NCBI GenBank assembly: GCA_025363075.1
Contig: JANYEP010000002.1
Location: 1 to 46,170 of the forward strand
Length of the DNA: 46,170 nt
Reading direction: 5' to 3'
DNA from: Chitinophagaceae bacterium
GTDB lineage: Bacteria; Bacteroidota; Bacteroidia; Chitinophagales; Chitinophagaceae
Position 1 is the first letter of the stretch, and each line of letters starts with the position of its first letter. Shown here piece after piece: positions 1 to 8,699 of this stretch. The translations under genes and the position numbers were made by a program. The notes beneath the pieces are model-generated. The model was not told where the DNA came from. It saw only the letters and a list, made by a program, of their open reading frames with translations, and made no database searches.

Positions 1-1171
1 TAAGCAAAGTAACTATCATCAAAATGGGATACATTCTTCTACTGGTGTATTTCTTTCCAGTGTAATAATAAATTCCAATGAGAGCTATCACCAAGAAAAT
101 CATATAATATTCTATCGTCAAATAAGTTTGATTATCCAACAACAAAATACCTATTAAAATAAATGGAGAAATCAAGGTTAATAATTCATACAGCCTCCCT
201 TTAAAAATAACAAATACATAAATCAATAAAGGTGTCATTAAAAGCAAATACCCTTGAAAAACAATTTGTGTTTGAGCACGAATATTTGTACCAATAAAAC
301 TATGGGTAACATATTGCTTCATATTATCTGCACCTGTAAAAATATTTCCTAAACTTTCTGTCCCTGTAATGCTCCAATTCGCATACTGACTTGTTAAAAA
401 ATAAGTTGCATTACCAGCGTGAACTTGACATAATAATCTAAAAAGATATATTGCAGTTAGTGGCAATAAAAAAAGAATAATATAGATAGCAAAAGTCCTA
501 TTTGTAAGCTTTCTACGCTGAGAGCGGTTATTTACAGATTCATAATACTGAATAATTGGTGAACCCATTTTTGCTTGCTTCAATCCCTCTAAAGAAACCA
601 ATACAACAAAGGGAATGAGAGCCAATAACAACCAAATAAAATTGTAATTACAAAACACCAAACAAGTTAAATATATACTTCCCATTGATAATGAAAAAGT
701 AGTTTGCGTTTTGTAGTAAACAAATAAACTTCTAAAAAGTAAATAGAAAAAAAGCAACATCAATGCAATGCCTCTACCAGATGTTCCAACATAAATAAAT
801 CCTGGATGAAACACAAATAATAAACACAACATTGGAATAAAAAATCTTTTTTGCAAATTAGATTTTGAAAAGTCTTGCAAGAAAAGAAAGAACAATAATG
901 TAGTAAATGTTGCTGATGCTAATATTGGTGCAAATGGATAACCAAAAACTGAGAACACAACAGTTGATAAATATACTAACGATGGAAATGTAGTACCCAA
1001 GGTTAATAGTGTATTATCTCTTGCTTCAAAAAGCAAACGAGTTTTCTCTGCAAGAAACAATGATTCTGAATGTTCGAATCCTGTTCTATGCAATACCCAA
1101 GCTAAAACTAAGTAGTAGCTAAGCAATAGTATTGCCAATAAAGCAGGAACATATTTTCTTAAAAATACCAT
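1..1171 (-). CDS. Multi-pass membrane protein, partial (possible GT-C-like glycosyltransferase)
   Basis: An uninterrupted reading frame starts at the ATG at 1171 and leaves the window after 390 codons. It begins MVFLRKYVPALLAIL. The product is almost entirely hydrophobic, with at least eight likely membrane helices broken by short basic loops. The first periplasmic-side loop after helix 1 has acidic residues (GFEHSES, about residues 31-37), a layout seen in GT-C enzymes such as PMT/ArnT relatives, but I see no decisive motif. The start lies five bases after the stop of the GT2 synthase gene, so the two are almost certainly co-transcribed and perhaps translationally coupled. A role in making, modifying or exporting the same polysaccharide is inference. 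A flippase-like or acyltransferase-like membrane protein is an alternative. The C-terminus is outside the window. Confidence 0.7.
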   Translation of the reverse strand, partial: MVFLRKYVPALLAILLLSYYLVLAWVLHRTGFEHSESLFLAEKTRLLFEARDNTLLTLGTTFPSLVYLSTVVFSVFGYPFAPILASATFTTLLFFLFLQDFSKSNLQKRFFIPMLCLLFVFHPGFIYVGTSGRGIALMLLFFYLLFRSLFVYYKTQTTFSLSMGSIYLTCLVFCNYNFIWLLLALIPFVVLVSLEGLKQAKMGSPIIQYYESVNNRSQRRKLTNRTFAIYIILFLLPLTAIYLFRLLCQVHAGNATYFLTSQYANWSITGTESLGNIFTGADNMKQYVTHSFIGTNIRAQTQIVFQGYLLLMTPLLIYVFVIFKGRLYELLTLISPFILIGILLLDNQTYLTIEYYMIFLVIALIGIYYYTGKKYTSRRMYPILMIVTLL

Positions 1172-1176
1172 AGCTT

Positions 1177-3027
1177 TTAAATTGCTGGTGCAGTAGTTGC
1201 AGAAGACTGCTTACTAAGACCGTGATTAGTTTTTTCCCAATAAAATGGTTTATAAATCAATTGCCATAAGCCTTTGTAGGCAGCTATTGAGTGCATTAAC
1301 CAATAAACAGGATTGAGTGCAGAGAATAGAATTAACTCGTAATAACGGCGTTTGAAAACTGCCATCATATTAATGTAAATCATCAACACATTTCCTGCAA
1401 CGAAGTTGAAAATAGCGAAGTATAAAATCCAATCTGGAAACAATGCTTTGATACCAGAAATGTTGAATATTAAATACACAAAAAAGAACAATAGCAAAAT
1501 AGGATACACTAAGAAAGTGATAGCTGTACCACCAATAAAGAAGTTAAATCCAAAGAAACCACCCCAACCAATTCTACGAATTAAATGCACAGGATTTCTC
1601 ATATGCACCAAGTAGGTTTGCATATAACCTTTAATCCATCTACTACGTTGACGGATCCAGTTAAAAGGTTCGTTGTTTGCTTCTTCATAAGTAGTGCTTC
1701 TAACAATACCAATTTTGTATTGTTTGTCATAAACACGCACACCCAAATCGGCATCTTCTGTTACGTTGAATGGATCCCAACATCCAAGCTCAATTAGTTT
1801 ATCCAATTTAAAGTGATTACTTGTTCCACCCAATGGAATAGGCACATCCAGCGTCTCAAGCCCAGGCAACATATAGTCGAACCAATAAGAATATTCCAAG
1901 GTAAACATTCTTGTTAATAGGTTCTCATTTCTGTTGAAATAGTTTAACGCTCCTTGCACAACCACATATTCTTTTGGCAATTTCTTAAACATTAAAAATG
2001 CTTTCTTCAATTGCCAAGTATCAGGAATATCTTCAGCATCGTAAATGGTTAAAAGTTCTCCACGAGAAAAATAGATACCGTAGTTACAAGCTTTTGGCTT
2101 TGTTTTAGGCATCATAAAAGGAATGACAACAACCTCAAAGTTTGCAGGAAAATCTAATGATTTCACGGCGTTCAGAGTTTTATCATCATCTTCTTCTATC
2201 AATAATTTTACGTCCAATTTTTCTGGTGGATAATTTAATCCACGAAGATTCCAAATTAATTTACGAATCAGTTTATCTTCTTTATATACTGGGAGTAGAA
2301 TAGTATAAACAGGAACTTCTTCATTTTTTACTGCACCCAATTCTTCAATAGAAACATCATCGTGCAACTCTGATTGAGAACCTTTAAGAGCTAAATATAA
2401 TTTAAAAAGAATTGAACCCAAGAAAGCAAAACTTGCTAAAAAATTGAGGACAATAATTGTAGGAATGGTGTAAACAAATAATGCAATAACTGCAAGGGCA
2501 ATGGTGGAAAAAAGAGTAATTAATTGAGGGTCTGTAAATGTGATGTGACCAGAACTTGTAGGATCTTTCTTCATTAAGCTATAAACAGATTCGTTAACCA
2601 AATCTCGTCCACGCTTTGTATGTGCAATCCAAGTAATATCTAAGTCATCGGCAGCAACCAACTTCACATTGGTTCTAAACTTTACCATTAAACTGTTGGC
2701 AAGTTTTTCATCAAAGGGATCGGCGGCAGCTACAAGTAAGCTGCCGTCGAAATCTTGTTTAAGAGGTATATATAAGAATGAATTAAGGTGGTGTATGTCG
2801 CACTGATTTAGATAAGATTCATCTATTTCATAATTTCTAACATCAACAAATTCCTTTCCTTCATTTTTCAAGAACGCTATGTAATCTTTACGAGTAAGAA
2901 AGCCAAAGCAAAGAGCAACTTTAATGGGTGCGTAGCTGTAAGTATTTGCTATTGCATCTACTTCCTTTAGTTTTTCAGCATCAAACCTGCGTTGCGATGC
3001 CATTATATCTATTGCACTACGAGTCAT
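1177..3027 (-). CDS. Processive GT2 glycosyltransferase with N-terminal MshEN/GspE-N-like domain
   Basis: This 616-residue inner-membrane polysaccharide synthase resembles NfrB/XagB-type enzymes. Residues about 30-140 look like the N-terminal domain of GspE/MshE ATPases (GFLT at 42-45, AADPFD at 101-106). Two membrane helices follow at about 168-212, then a GT-A domain with EEDDD (278-282), DAED (330-333), TEDAD (423-427) and QRSRW (460-464), the D,D,D,Q(Q/R)xRW set of processive synthases. C-terminal helices and a YWEKTNHG tail (597-603) complete it. There is no PilZ domain. The RLG part of the c-di-GMP-binding MshEN signature is replaced by API (33-35). The gene follows bcsB-like 3096-5123 by 68 bases and precedes a membrane protein by five bases. 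It probably joins nucleotide sugars into an extracellular glycan; the sugar is unknown. Confidence 0.9.
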   Translation of the reverse strand: MTRSAIDIMASQRRFDAEKLKEVDAIANTYSYAPIKVALCFGFLTRKDYIAFLKNEGKEFVDVRNYEIDESYLNQCDIHHLNSFLYIPLKQDFDGSLLVAAADPFDEKLANSLMVKFRTNVKLVAADDLDITWIAHTKRGRDLVNESVYSLMKKDPTSSGHITFTDPQLITLFSTIALAVIALFVYTIPTIIVLNFLASFAFLGSILFKLYLALKGSQSELHDDVSIEELGAVKNEEVPVYTILLPVYKEDKLIRKLIWNLRGLNYPPEKLDVKLLIEEDDDKTLNAVKSLDFPANFEVVVIPFMMPKTKPKACNYGIYFSRGELLTIYDAEDIPDTWQLKKAFLMFKKLPKEYVVVQGALNYFNRNENLLTRMFTLEYSYWFDYMLPGLETLDVPIPLGGTSNHFKLDKLIELGCWDPFNVTEDADLGVRVYDKQYKIGIVRSTTYEEANNEPFNWIRQRSRWIKGYMQTYLVHMRNPVHLIRRIGWGGFFGFNFFIGGTAITFLVYPILLLFFFVYLIFNISGIKALFPDWILYFAIFNFVAGNVLMIYINMMAVFKRRYYELILFSALNPVYWLMHSIAAYKGLWQLIYKPFYWEKTNHGLSKQSSATTAPAI

Positions 3028-3095
3028 ATATTTTTGCTTTCAAGAGAATGAATTATTAATGCTTTTTTCTTTACTATTACCAGTAACTAATACTA

Positions 3096-5123
3096 CTATA
3101 CTACTGCGTCAGTTGCTTGTTTTACTCTTCTCTTAACACCGAAGTAACCGAATACTAACAATATAAGAAGCAATCCAAGAATCCAGTATTTGTAGCTATC
3201 CCAGAATCTTTCGAAACCACTTGTATTGTTGCTGTAACTAACGATGCTATTATCTTCTGGAGCTTTAAAGAAATAGTTACTCATACCATTGCTGTTGGCA
3301 ATACAAACGTTACTTTCAATTTCGGTAAGCTGTGTACTAAAATTTTTAACTACACTCAAGTACGCAGATTGAATACTGCTATCGCCACCTAAAGCAGATA
3401 CCATTAAAACGGTATTTCCTTTATCTCTAAATATTTGTGCTAAACCACTACCAGAAAAATCATTTACAGAATAGTTAGCAGCACCTTGTAAACCCTTATA
3501 GATTTGAAAATCTTTGTCGAATTTAACAGGTAAACTTCCTTCATATTTTTTAGCAAATGCATCGTCTCTTGCAACCAATGCAATAACGTTATAGTCACCC
3601 AAATCACCAGCACTCGCAGTTGTAACAATTGGAGGAACGATTAAACGACTGAAATCGTTTTTAACTGGTGAGTTAATTTGATAATAGATTTCACCAACTG
3701 AAGCAACAACTTTGTTTAATATATTTGGAGATACAACAATCTTAGTTTGTTTTTTTCTGAACTCAGCAGGGAAGTTGAAGAAGCTATAGAACTTATTTTC
3801 TTTTTCGCCAGCATAAGTTAAAGTAGATGTTTTTGTGTTAATGAAAGCGAAGAAGTTGCTAAATCCATCTTTACAAACATTACTTCCAGGGTGAAAACGA
3901 AACTCGATTTCTAATGTATTGAATTTAGAAAGCAAATGTGGCTTCAAATCAATATCATTAATGAAATTTGCTTTGTCTAAAAGATTACCATTATAAACTA
4001 AATTTTGATTCAAATATACATTCACAAAACCTCTATCATCTGGTTTTAAAGTAGAGAAGAAACTCTCTAAGTGCAATGTCAATTTAGTAGGAATAGCATT
4101 AAAATCAGCAAGAGAGAAATTAAATTTCTTACGCAATGCACCTATACCTTCCATCAAATCTCCTCCACCTCCTAAGTCTTCTAATGTTGTAACAAGTGGT
4201 GAAGCACCAGCAATAACTTCAGAACTAAGACCAGCTTCGGCTATTAGTAATTTATTGCTAAATGCACTACTTAATCTTTTATTACTTGCTAATGTATTAA
4301 TAGCATTTTTATACCCAGCTTTATCTTGACCAGTAATTACCAAAACATAGCGTTGAGCAAATCCAGTGTTTACAGGAACCAAAGCAATTAAACCTTGACC
4401 AGCAGAAAGCTGTTGAGGCAATGCCTGTTTAACTGCATATGGTAATTTATCAACCACACCAGTAATGATACTTGCAGGCACTGAATCTTGTGGACTATAA
4501 GTTCCAGCAAAAACTTCTTTAGAAGCTGCACCTTGACGAACAATAGCATAGATTAAACCTCCAGCCATTAAATCATCAACATCACCATCAACAGGAGTAT
4601 AAACTGAACTATACTCTTGTATCATTTCTTTAATGCTACGTTGATAGGTAAATGCACCTTGAGTTGGAGCAGAAATATAAGAAGAGTTTTTAACTCCTAA
4701 CCAACAAGCTGGGTTGTCAATATCTTTACAATACTCATCACCAATGCTCATTTTAGCAGCAACACGAAGCTTAATAAATCTACCATCTGGTTGCAAATAT
4801 TTAGAGTTTAATGGAACTCTAAAACTAAGTAAGGTATCCAACGCAGATGTGATAACTCTTTGCGTGTAAACTGGCTCATCTTTTAAATAAACCACAACAA
4901 AAGAGTTGTTTGGATTCAATACTTGTGATGCACGAAGGTTAATAACAAGGCTACTTTGGTCAATGTTATCATCTGGTCTTACTTTAATAAAGTAACTTAA
5001 TGAACCAGAAATACCAATGATAGACGCATCGTCATATCCCATTGATTTGAATGTTCTGTCTTGTGCGAACATTTGCGTTGCACTAAACACTAAGGCTACG
5101 ACTAAGAGAAATTTAGATTTCAT
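3096..5123 (-). CDS. bcsB: BcsB-like cellulose synthase periplasmic subunit
   Basis: The 675-residue product has a signal peptide (MKSKFLLVVALVFSATQMFA), a long beta-rich periplasmic region, and one C-terminal membrane helix (about 645-665, YWILGLLLILLVFGYFGV) followed by basic residues. This is the topology of BcsB, the partner that anchors and guides the nascent chain leaving the synthase. Repeated features of the family are visible: an N-terminal module with LNSKYLQPDGRFIKLRV, a DEYCKDIDNPACW stretch with paired cysteines, and a second similar module around residues 380-440. It is somewhat shorter than the E. coli protein. The gene sits between a membrane kinase and the GT2 synthase on the same strand, which supports a synthase complex. 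The symbol indicates family only, because the glycan is not known to be cellulose. Confidence 0.85.
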   Translation of the reverse strand: MKSKFLLVVALVFSATQMFAQDRTFKSMGYDDASIIGISGSLSYFIKVRPDDNIDQSSLVINLRASQVLNPNNSFVVVYLKDEPVYTQRVITSALDTLLSFRVPLNSKYLQPDGRFIKLRVAAKMSIGDEYCKDIDNPACWLGVKNSSYISAPTQGAFTYQRSIKEMIQEYSSVYTPVDGDVDDLMAGGLIYAIVRQGAASKEVFAGTYSPQDSVPASIITGVVDKLPYAVKQALPQQLSAGQGLIALVPVNTGFAQRYVLVITGQDKAGYKNAINTLASNKRLSSAFSNKLLIAEAGLSSEVIAGASPLVTTLEDLGGGGDLMEGIGALRKKFNFSLADFNAIPTKLTLHLESFFSTLKPDDRGFVNVYLNQNLVYNGNLLDKANFINDIDLKPHLLSKFNTLEIEFRFHPGSNVCKDGFSNFFAFINTKTSTLTYAGEKENKFYSFFNFPAEFRKKQTKIVVSPNILNKVVASVGEIYYQINSPVKNDFSRLIVPPIVTTASAGDLGDYNVIALVARDDAFAKKYEGSLPVKFDKDFQIYKGLQGAANYSVNDFSGSGLAQIFRDKGNTVLMVSALGGDSSIQSAYLSVVKNFSTQLTEIESNVCIANSNGMSNYFFKAPEDNSIVSYSNNTSGFERFWDSYKYWILGLLLILLVFGYFGVKRRVKQATDAVV

Positions 5124-5215
5124 ATTATTTAAATTTACTGGGTACTTAATAATTGGTAATTGATAAATTGCAACTACCGTGTTTATGTTGTTTTTGATTT
5201 AAGTTATTCTTTAAA

Positions 5216-6595
5216 TTAATGGTTACTTGGAAATTCTATTTTAAAATAATTACCTGTTTTATCTTCACTACTATAAGTGAAAGTACCATCCATTGTTTCT
5301 ACTAATTTTTTAGTGGCAGCAAGACCTAAATCATTTAAAGCATTTTCGTCCGTTACAGTTAAAACTTTTAGTTTATTCACCATTTCGTTTAACTTATCTA
5401 CACCAATTGCTGCACCATGGCTAATTGTTTCAACAACAGCTTTACCATCAATATGTTCAGCTCTTACAGTAATGATAGAACCTGGTTGAGAATGACGAAT
5501 AACATTATTCATCAATTTATTCAACACCTGATCGGTAAACAATTTATCTTGATAAACATTATTTGCAGCAGGAGAAATATTTAGTTGCAAGCTCATACTC
5601 TTCAACATTGCAGATTCTGCAATATCTAACACAGCTTTTTCAACTTCAGGGTTTAAGTCAAAATATTCTTTGTTAAAATGTATAGTTGCATCGTGAGAGC
5701 CAGTAGCACTAACAGTTCCACTTAACTTTTGTGCTAAATAAATCAACTTATCATTTTGCGTCCCTATTGAATTGATAATATCCAATTGAGACGGCATTAA
5801 ATTATATGAAGTAGCTTTTAAAGTATCTAAAGAAGTTTTAACTGTATCGGTAAATGTTTTGTAATCGTGCATCAACACTGTCATATTTTCTTGACTGCTA
5901 ACATTTACAACTTTTAGTTTTCTGTTTGTTTCTTCAATTTGATAGTGTTGATCTTTAATTTTTTCATTTCTATCAACCAATTTATTATTGGCATCATCAA
6001 TCATTACACTTCTTTCAACATCTCTACATAAAATAGAGTAGCGAGTATATGCAAGTAAGCACGAAAACGCAGATATGATAAAATAAACTCCACCACCATG
6101 GTCAATCATTACTGCATATTTATCAACTCGTTGTTTTAAAGTGTATATAAAAAATATAATTACATAAGAAACTAAGCAAGTGTAAATAGAATAAATAGGT
6201 GACCAGAAAATAGTGGTATTAACTATCAACATTATTATTGATAAAATTAAAAAATATGCCAGGACAGAACCACTAATAGGAACAATGCCACAAATGATAG
6301 AATTAACAACAACGTTAACCCACACAAACCAAGTTACTGTTTTTAAATATCCCCAATTTTCCTTTGCCGAGTAGGTATATATTAAATAAGATAAGCCCCA
6401 TCCTACTAAGCGAATCAAAGAGAAATCAACCCAAGAATCTCTACAAAATAAATAATCAATCAAAAGAAAAACAGGAAGAGAAAACAAAGTTGTCCACATT
6501 ACAACATTTGCATAATACGCTCCCCTTTTGCTTAACTCTTGGTTGAAAGCAGTTTTGTTGATATTTGCGTAAGAAAATTTGTAATCGTTATACAT
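5216..6595 (-). CDS. Degenerate membrane histidine kinase
   Basis: I place the start at ATG 6595 (MYNDYKFSYA, 459 residues). A longer frame back to 6853 exists, but it would overlap the divergent GH5 gene and its extra residues look noncoding. Six or so membrane helices cover residues 30-190, then a coiled-coil linker at 200-235. A dimerisation-like segment has His243 in LMHDYKTF. The ATPase-like domain has an N box (356-367, NKLMNNVIRHS) and a G2-like DLGLA (422-426), but the G1 box is poorly kept (ETISHGAAIG, 389-398) instead of DxGxG. It may be a weak kinase or a pseudokinase sensor. No response regulator is next to it. It is first in the minus-strand polysaccharide cluster, 92 bases before bcsB-like, so control of synthesis is a reasonable inference. 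Confidence 0.78.
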   Translation of the reverse strand: MYNDYKFSYANINKTAFNQELSKRGAYYANVVMWTTLFSLPVFLLIDYLFCRDSWVDFSLIRLVGWGLSYLIYTYSAKENWGYLKTVTWFVWVNVVVNSIICGIVPISGSVLAYFLILSIIMLIVNTTIFWSPIYSIYTCLVSYVIIFFIYTLKQRVDKYAVMIDHGGGVYFIISAFSCLLAYTRYSILCRDVERSVMIDDANNKLVDRNEKIKDQHYQIEETNRKLKVVNVSSQENMTVLMHDYKTFTDTVKTSLDTLKATSYNLMPSQLDIINSIGTQNDKLIYLAQKLSGTVSATGSHDATIHFNKEYFDLNPEVEKAVLDIAESAMLKSMSLQLNISPAANNVYQDKLFTDQVLNKLMNNVIRHSQPGSIITVRAEHIDGKAVVETISHGAAIGVDKLNEMVNKLKVLTVTDENALNDLGLAATKKLVETMDGTFTYSSEDKTGNYFKIEFPSNH

Positions 6596-6605
6596 ATTAA
6601 AAATT

Positions 6606-7751
6606 ATGCAGTTAATTGTTGGGCAGTTAAATACACTTTCAAACGTGAAAATAAAGATTAAGATTTCAAGATTAGCATTCTTGATAACTTTCTCATTATC
6701 ATTATTACAATTCACATCTTGTGTAAAAAAAGGATTTCCGACATTGCCTGATATCAAGCGAAGTATGGGAGGAGGTACGAATTTATCTTGGTTTGAACAC
6801 AAATGGTCCTCGCCTGAAGATTTGTTAAATGCTGACCTAACTCCTAAACTCAATCAAATTGCCCAGCAAGGTTTTAAAACTGTTAGACTCCCTGTAGCCT
6901 TTGATTTGTTCGTTTATCCTAACTCTTCAACACTTCAACCACAACTACTAACGAAACTTAAGGAGATTTATTATACGTGCTACAATTTAAAATTACATTT
7001 AATCATAACTTACCACTATGGAATCTTCGATGACAACAGTTTATACAACGATGATATGAATCGGGTTTCGTGGATGTGGAAGCAAGTGCAACAAACATTT
7101 AAAGGGCACGGATACGACTACCTTTTCTTTGAATTGTACAACGAACCTACAATGGGTGCATATCGCTGGAAGCTAACAGCAGAAAAGCTTATAAACTATA
7201 TTAGAGGTGAAGATCTCAATAGAATTTACATCATAGGAGGCAGCAACTACAATGGCTTAGATGCACTTATTGAAATGGGCAAATTGAACGATGAAAAAAT
7301 TTTATATACATTCCATTTTTATGAGCCATACATTTTTACACATCAAGGGGCAGATTGGACGCAAGATAAAACTTATATGAAAGGTTTTCCTTATCCATAC
7401 AGAAGAAGAAAAATGCCATTGATGAGTAAAGATGCCACAGGAACAAGTGTTGAAAAAGATTACACCAAATACTATTACGAAGGAACTAAACAATATCTAA
7501 ACGACAGAATGAGCCAAGTATCCAACTTTTGTGCTGCCAATAAAATGCAGCTCATCTGCACAGAGTCTGGTGTAATAGATGTTGCAGACCCAACTTCTCG
7601 ATCAAATTATTTAAAAGATATTACAGCGAGTATGTATCAATATCGCATTCCTTGTATGCTGTGGGATTATGATCAACGCTTTTCAATTCATCAAGATTCT
7701 ACACACATTTTTCCTTCACTAAACAAATGGCTTAAGAAAACCAAGCGTTAA
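6606..7751 (+). CDS. GH5-family endoglucanase-like lipoprotein
   Basis: This glycoside hydrolase has a TIM-barrel GH5 pattern: the acid/base Glu180 in LYNEP, HFYEP on a middle strand, and the nucleophile Glu320 in CTESG (numbering from ATG 6606). The N-terminus carries a hydrophobic signal ending in LQFTSC, a lipoprotein-type cleavage site, so it should be membrane-anchored in the periplasm or at the surface. The first ATG is only 10 bases from the divergent kinase start. GTG 6645 would give the more typical signal MKIKIKISRL and may be the real start. Placement beside a BcsB-like/GT2 synthase matches cellulose loci, where a glucanase (BcsZ, family GH8) trims the growing polymer. A different beta-glycan as substrate is possible. 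Confidence 0.88.
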   Translation: MQLIVGQLNTLSNVKIKIKISRLAFLITFSLSLLQFTSCVKKGFPTLPDIKRSMGGGTNLSWFEHKWSSPEDLLNADLTPKLNQIAQQGFKTVRLPVAFDLFVYPNSSTLQPQLLTKLKEIYYTCYNLKLHLIITYHYGIFDDNSLYNDDMNRVSWMWKQVQQTFKGHGYDYLFFELYNEPTMGAYRWKLTAEKLINYIRGEDLNRIYIIGGSNYNGLDALIEMGKLNDEKILYTFHFYEPYIFTHQGADWTQDKTYMKGFPYPYRRRKMPLMSKDATGTSVEKDYTKYYYEGTKQYLNDRMSQVSNFCAANKMQLICTESGVIDVADPTSRSNYLKDITASMYQYRIPCMLWDYDQRFSIHQDSTHIFPSLNKWLKKTKR

Positions 7752-7830
7752 GAAAAATTATTTTTCAGTGTTTAAGAACTATCAAGCACATTCCTAAAAT
7801 TTTATTTCGCATTCAATCAACCGCTCCTGT

Positions 7831-7838
7831 TATTTTTG
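7831..7838 (+). promoter_or_regulatory. Bacteroidota -7 box for the SDR gene
   Basis: The sequence TATTTTTG matches the Bacteroidota -7 consensus TAnnTTTG, 16 bases before the ATG at 7855. The expected upstream TTTG is only approximate (TTCG at about 7806-7809), so this is a moderate match. Confidence 0.5.
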
Positions 7839-7854
7839 TTTTATAATAAAAATT

Positions 7855-8661
7855 ATGAGTGTGTTTAATAGTAAAGTAATTGTTGTTACTGGCGGAAGCG
7901 ATGGCATTGGAAAAGCTTTGGTTGAGCAATTTTTAGAGCTTGGTGCTAAAGTAGCAACCTGTGGCAGAAACCACGATAAACTATATCAGCTTCAACAAAC
8001 CAACGTTGGCAAACCATTGCTCATTCAAGCAACAGATGTTAGCAACGAACAAGATTGCAAAAATTTTATTGATAGTGTAATTGCCACTTATGGCACAGTT
8101 GATATTTTAATAAACAATGCAGGCATTTCAATGCGTTCACTGTTTGCCGATGTTGAATTAAGTGCCTTAAAAAAAGTAATGGATATTAACTTTTGGGGTA
8201 CAGTTTACTGCACCAAGTTTTGCTTGCCACACATTGCAAAAAACAATGGTAGCATAGTAGCAGTGTCATCCATTGCAGGCTTTAGAGGATTGCCTGGCAG
8301 AACAGGATATAGTGCCAGCAAGTTTGCAGTCAACGGCTTTATGGAATCCTTACGTACAGAGTTGCTAAATACTGGTGTAAACGTGCTGTGGGTTTGCCCA
8401 GGATTCACAAGCAGCAACATTCGCAATGCAGCCCTCAATAAAGATGGAAATGCACAAGGCGAAAGCCCAATGGATGAAGGAACAATGATGAGCTCAACAG
8501 AATGTGCTACACACATCATTAACACCATTGAAAAACGAAAACGCAGATTGGTGCTAACTTTTACAGGAAAAAGAACAGTATTTATGAATAACTTTTTTCC
8601 AGCATTGGCAGATAAGTTGGTAAACAAATTCTTCTTCAAAAATGGAGTGTTGGTAAAATAA
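7855..8661 (+). CDS. Short-chain dehydrogenase/reductase (SDR)
   Basis: The 268-residue classical SDR shows the N-terminal Rossmann motif TGGSDGIG (about residues 12-19), the NNAG motif, the catalytic serine in AVSSIAG and the YSASK catalytic Tyr/Lys pair. After these come a PG motif (CPGFTSSNIR) and a C-terminal tail rich in basic and aromatic residues that could touch the membrane. It probably oxidises or reduces a lipid or sugar carbonyl with NAD(P)H, but the substrate cannot be read from sequence. A TAnnTTTG box lies just upstream. The SAM-hydrolase-like gene follows 38 bases later on the same strand. Confidence 0.9.
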   Translation: MSVFNSKVIVVTGGSDGIGKALVEQFLELGAKVATCGRNHDKLYQLQQTNVGKPLLIQATDVSNEQDCKNFIDSVIATYGTVDILINNAGISMRSLFADVELSALKKVMDINFWGTVYCTKFCLPHIAKNNGSIVAVSSIAGFRGLPGRTGYSASKFAVNGFMESLRTELLNTGVNVLWVCPGFTSSNIRNAALNKDGNAQGESPMDEGTMMSSTECATHIINTIEKRKRRLVLTFTGKRTVFMNNFFPALADKLVNKFFFKNGVLVK

Positions 8662-8699
8662 ATTGTAACTCTAAAATCTTTAAATCGTAAATTAATTCA

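Noticed and set aside
6596-6853. Upstream extension of the kinase gene (86 extra residues)
   Set aside because: It would run antisense through the GH5 signal-peptide region and adds a non-membrane, low-plausibility stretch before the first helix.
8205-8639. 144-codon minus-strand open frame opposite the SDR gene
   Set aside because: It is the antisense shadow of a clear SDR gene with all motifs on the plus strand.
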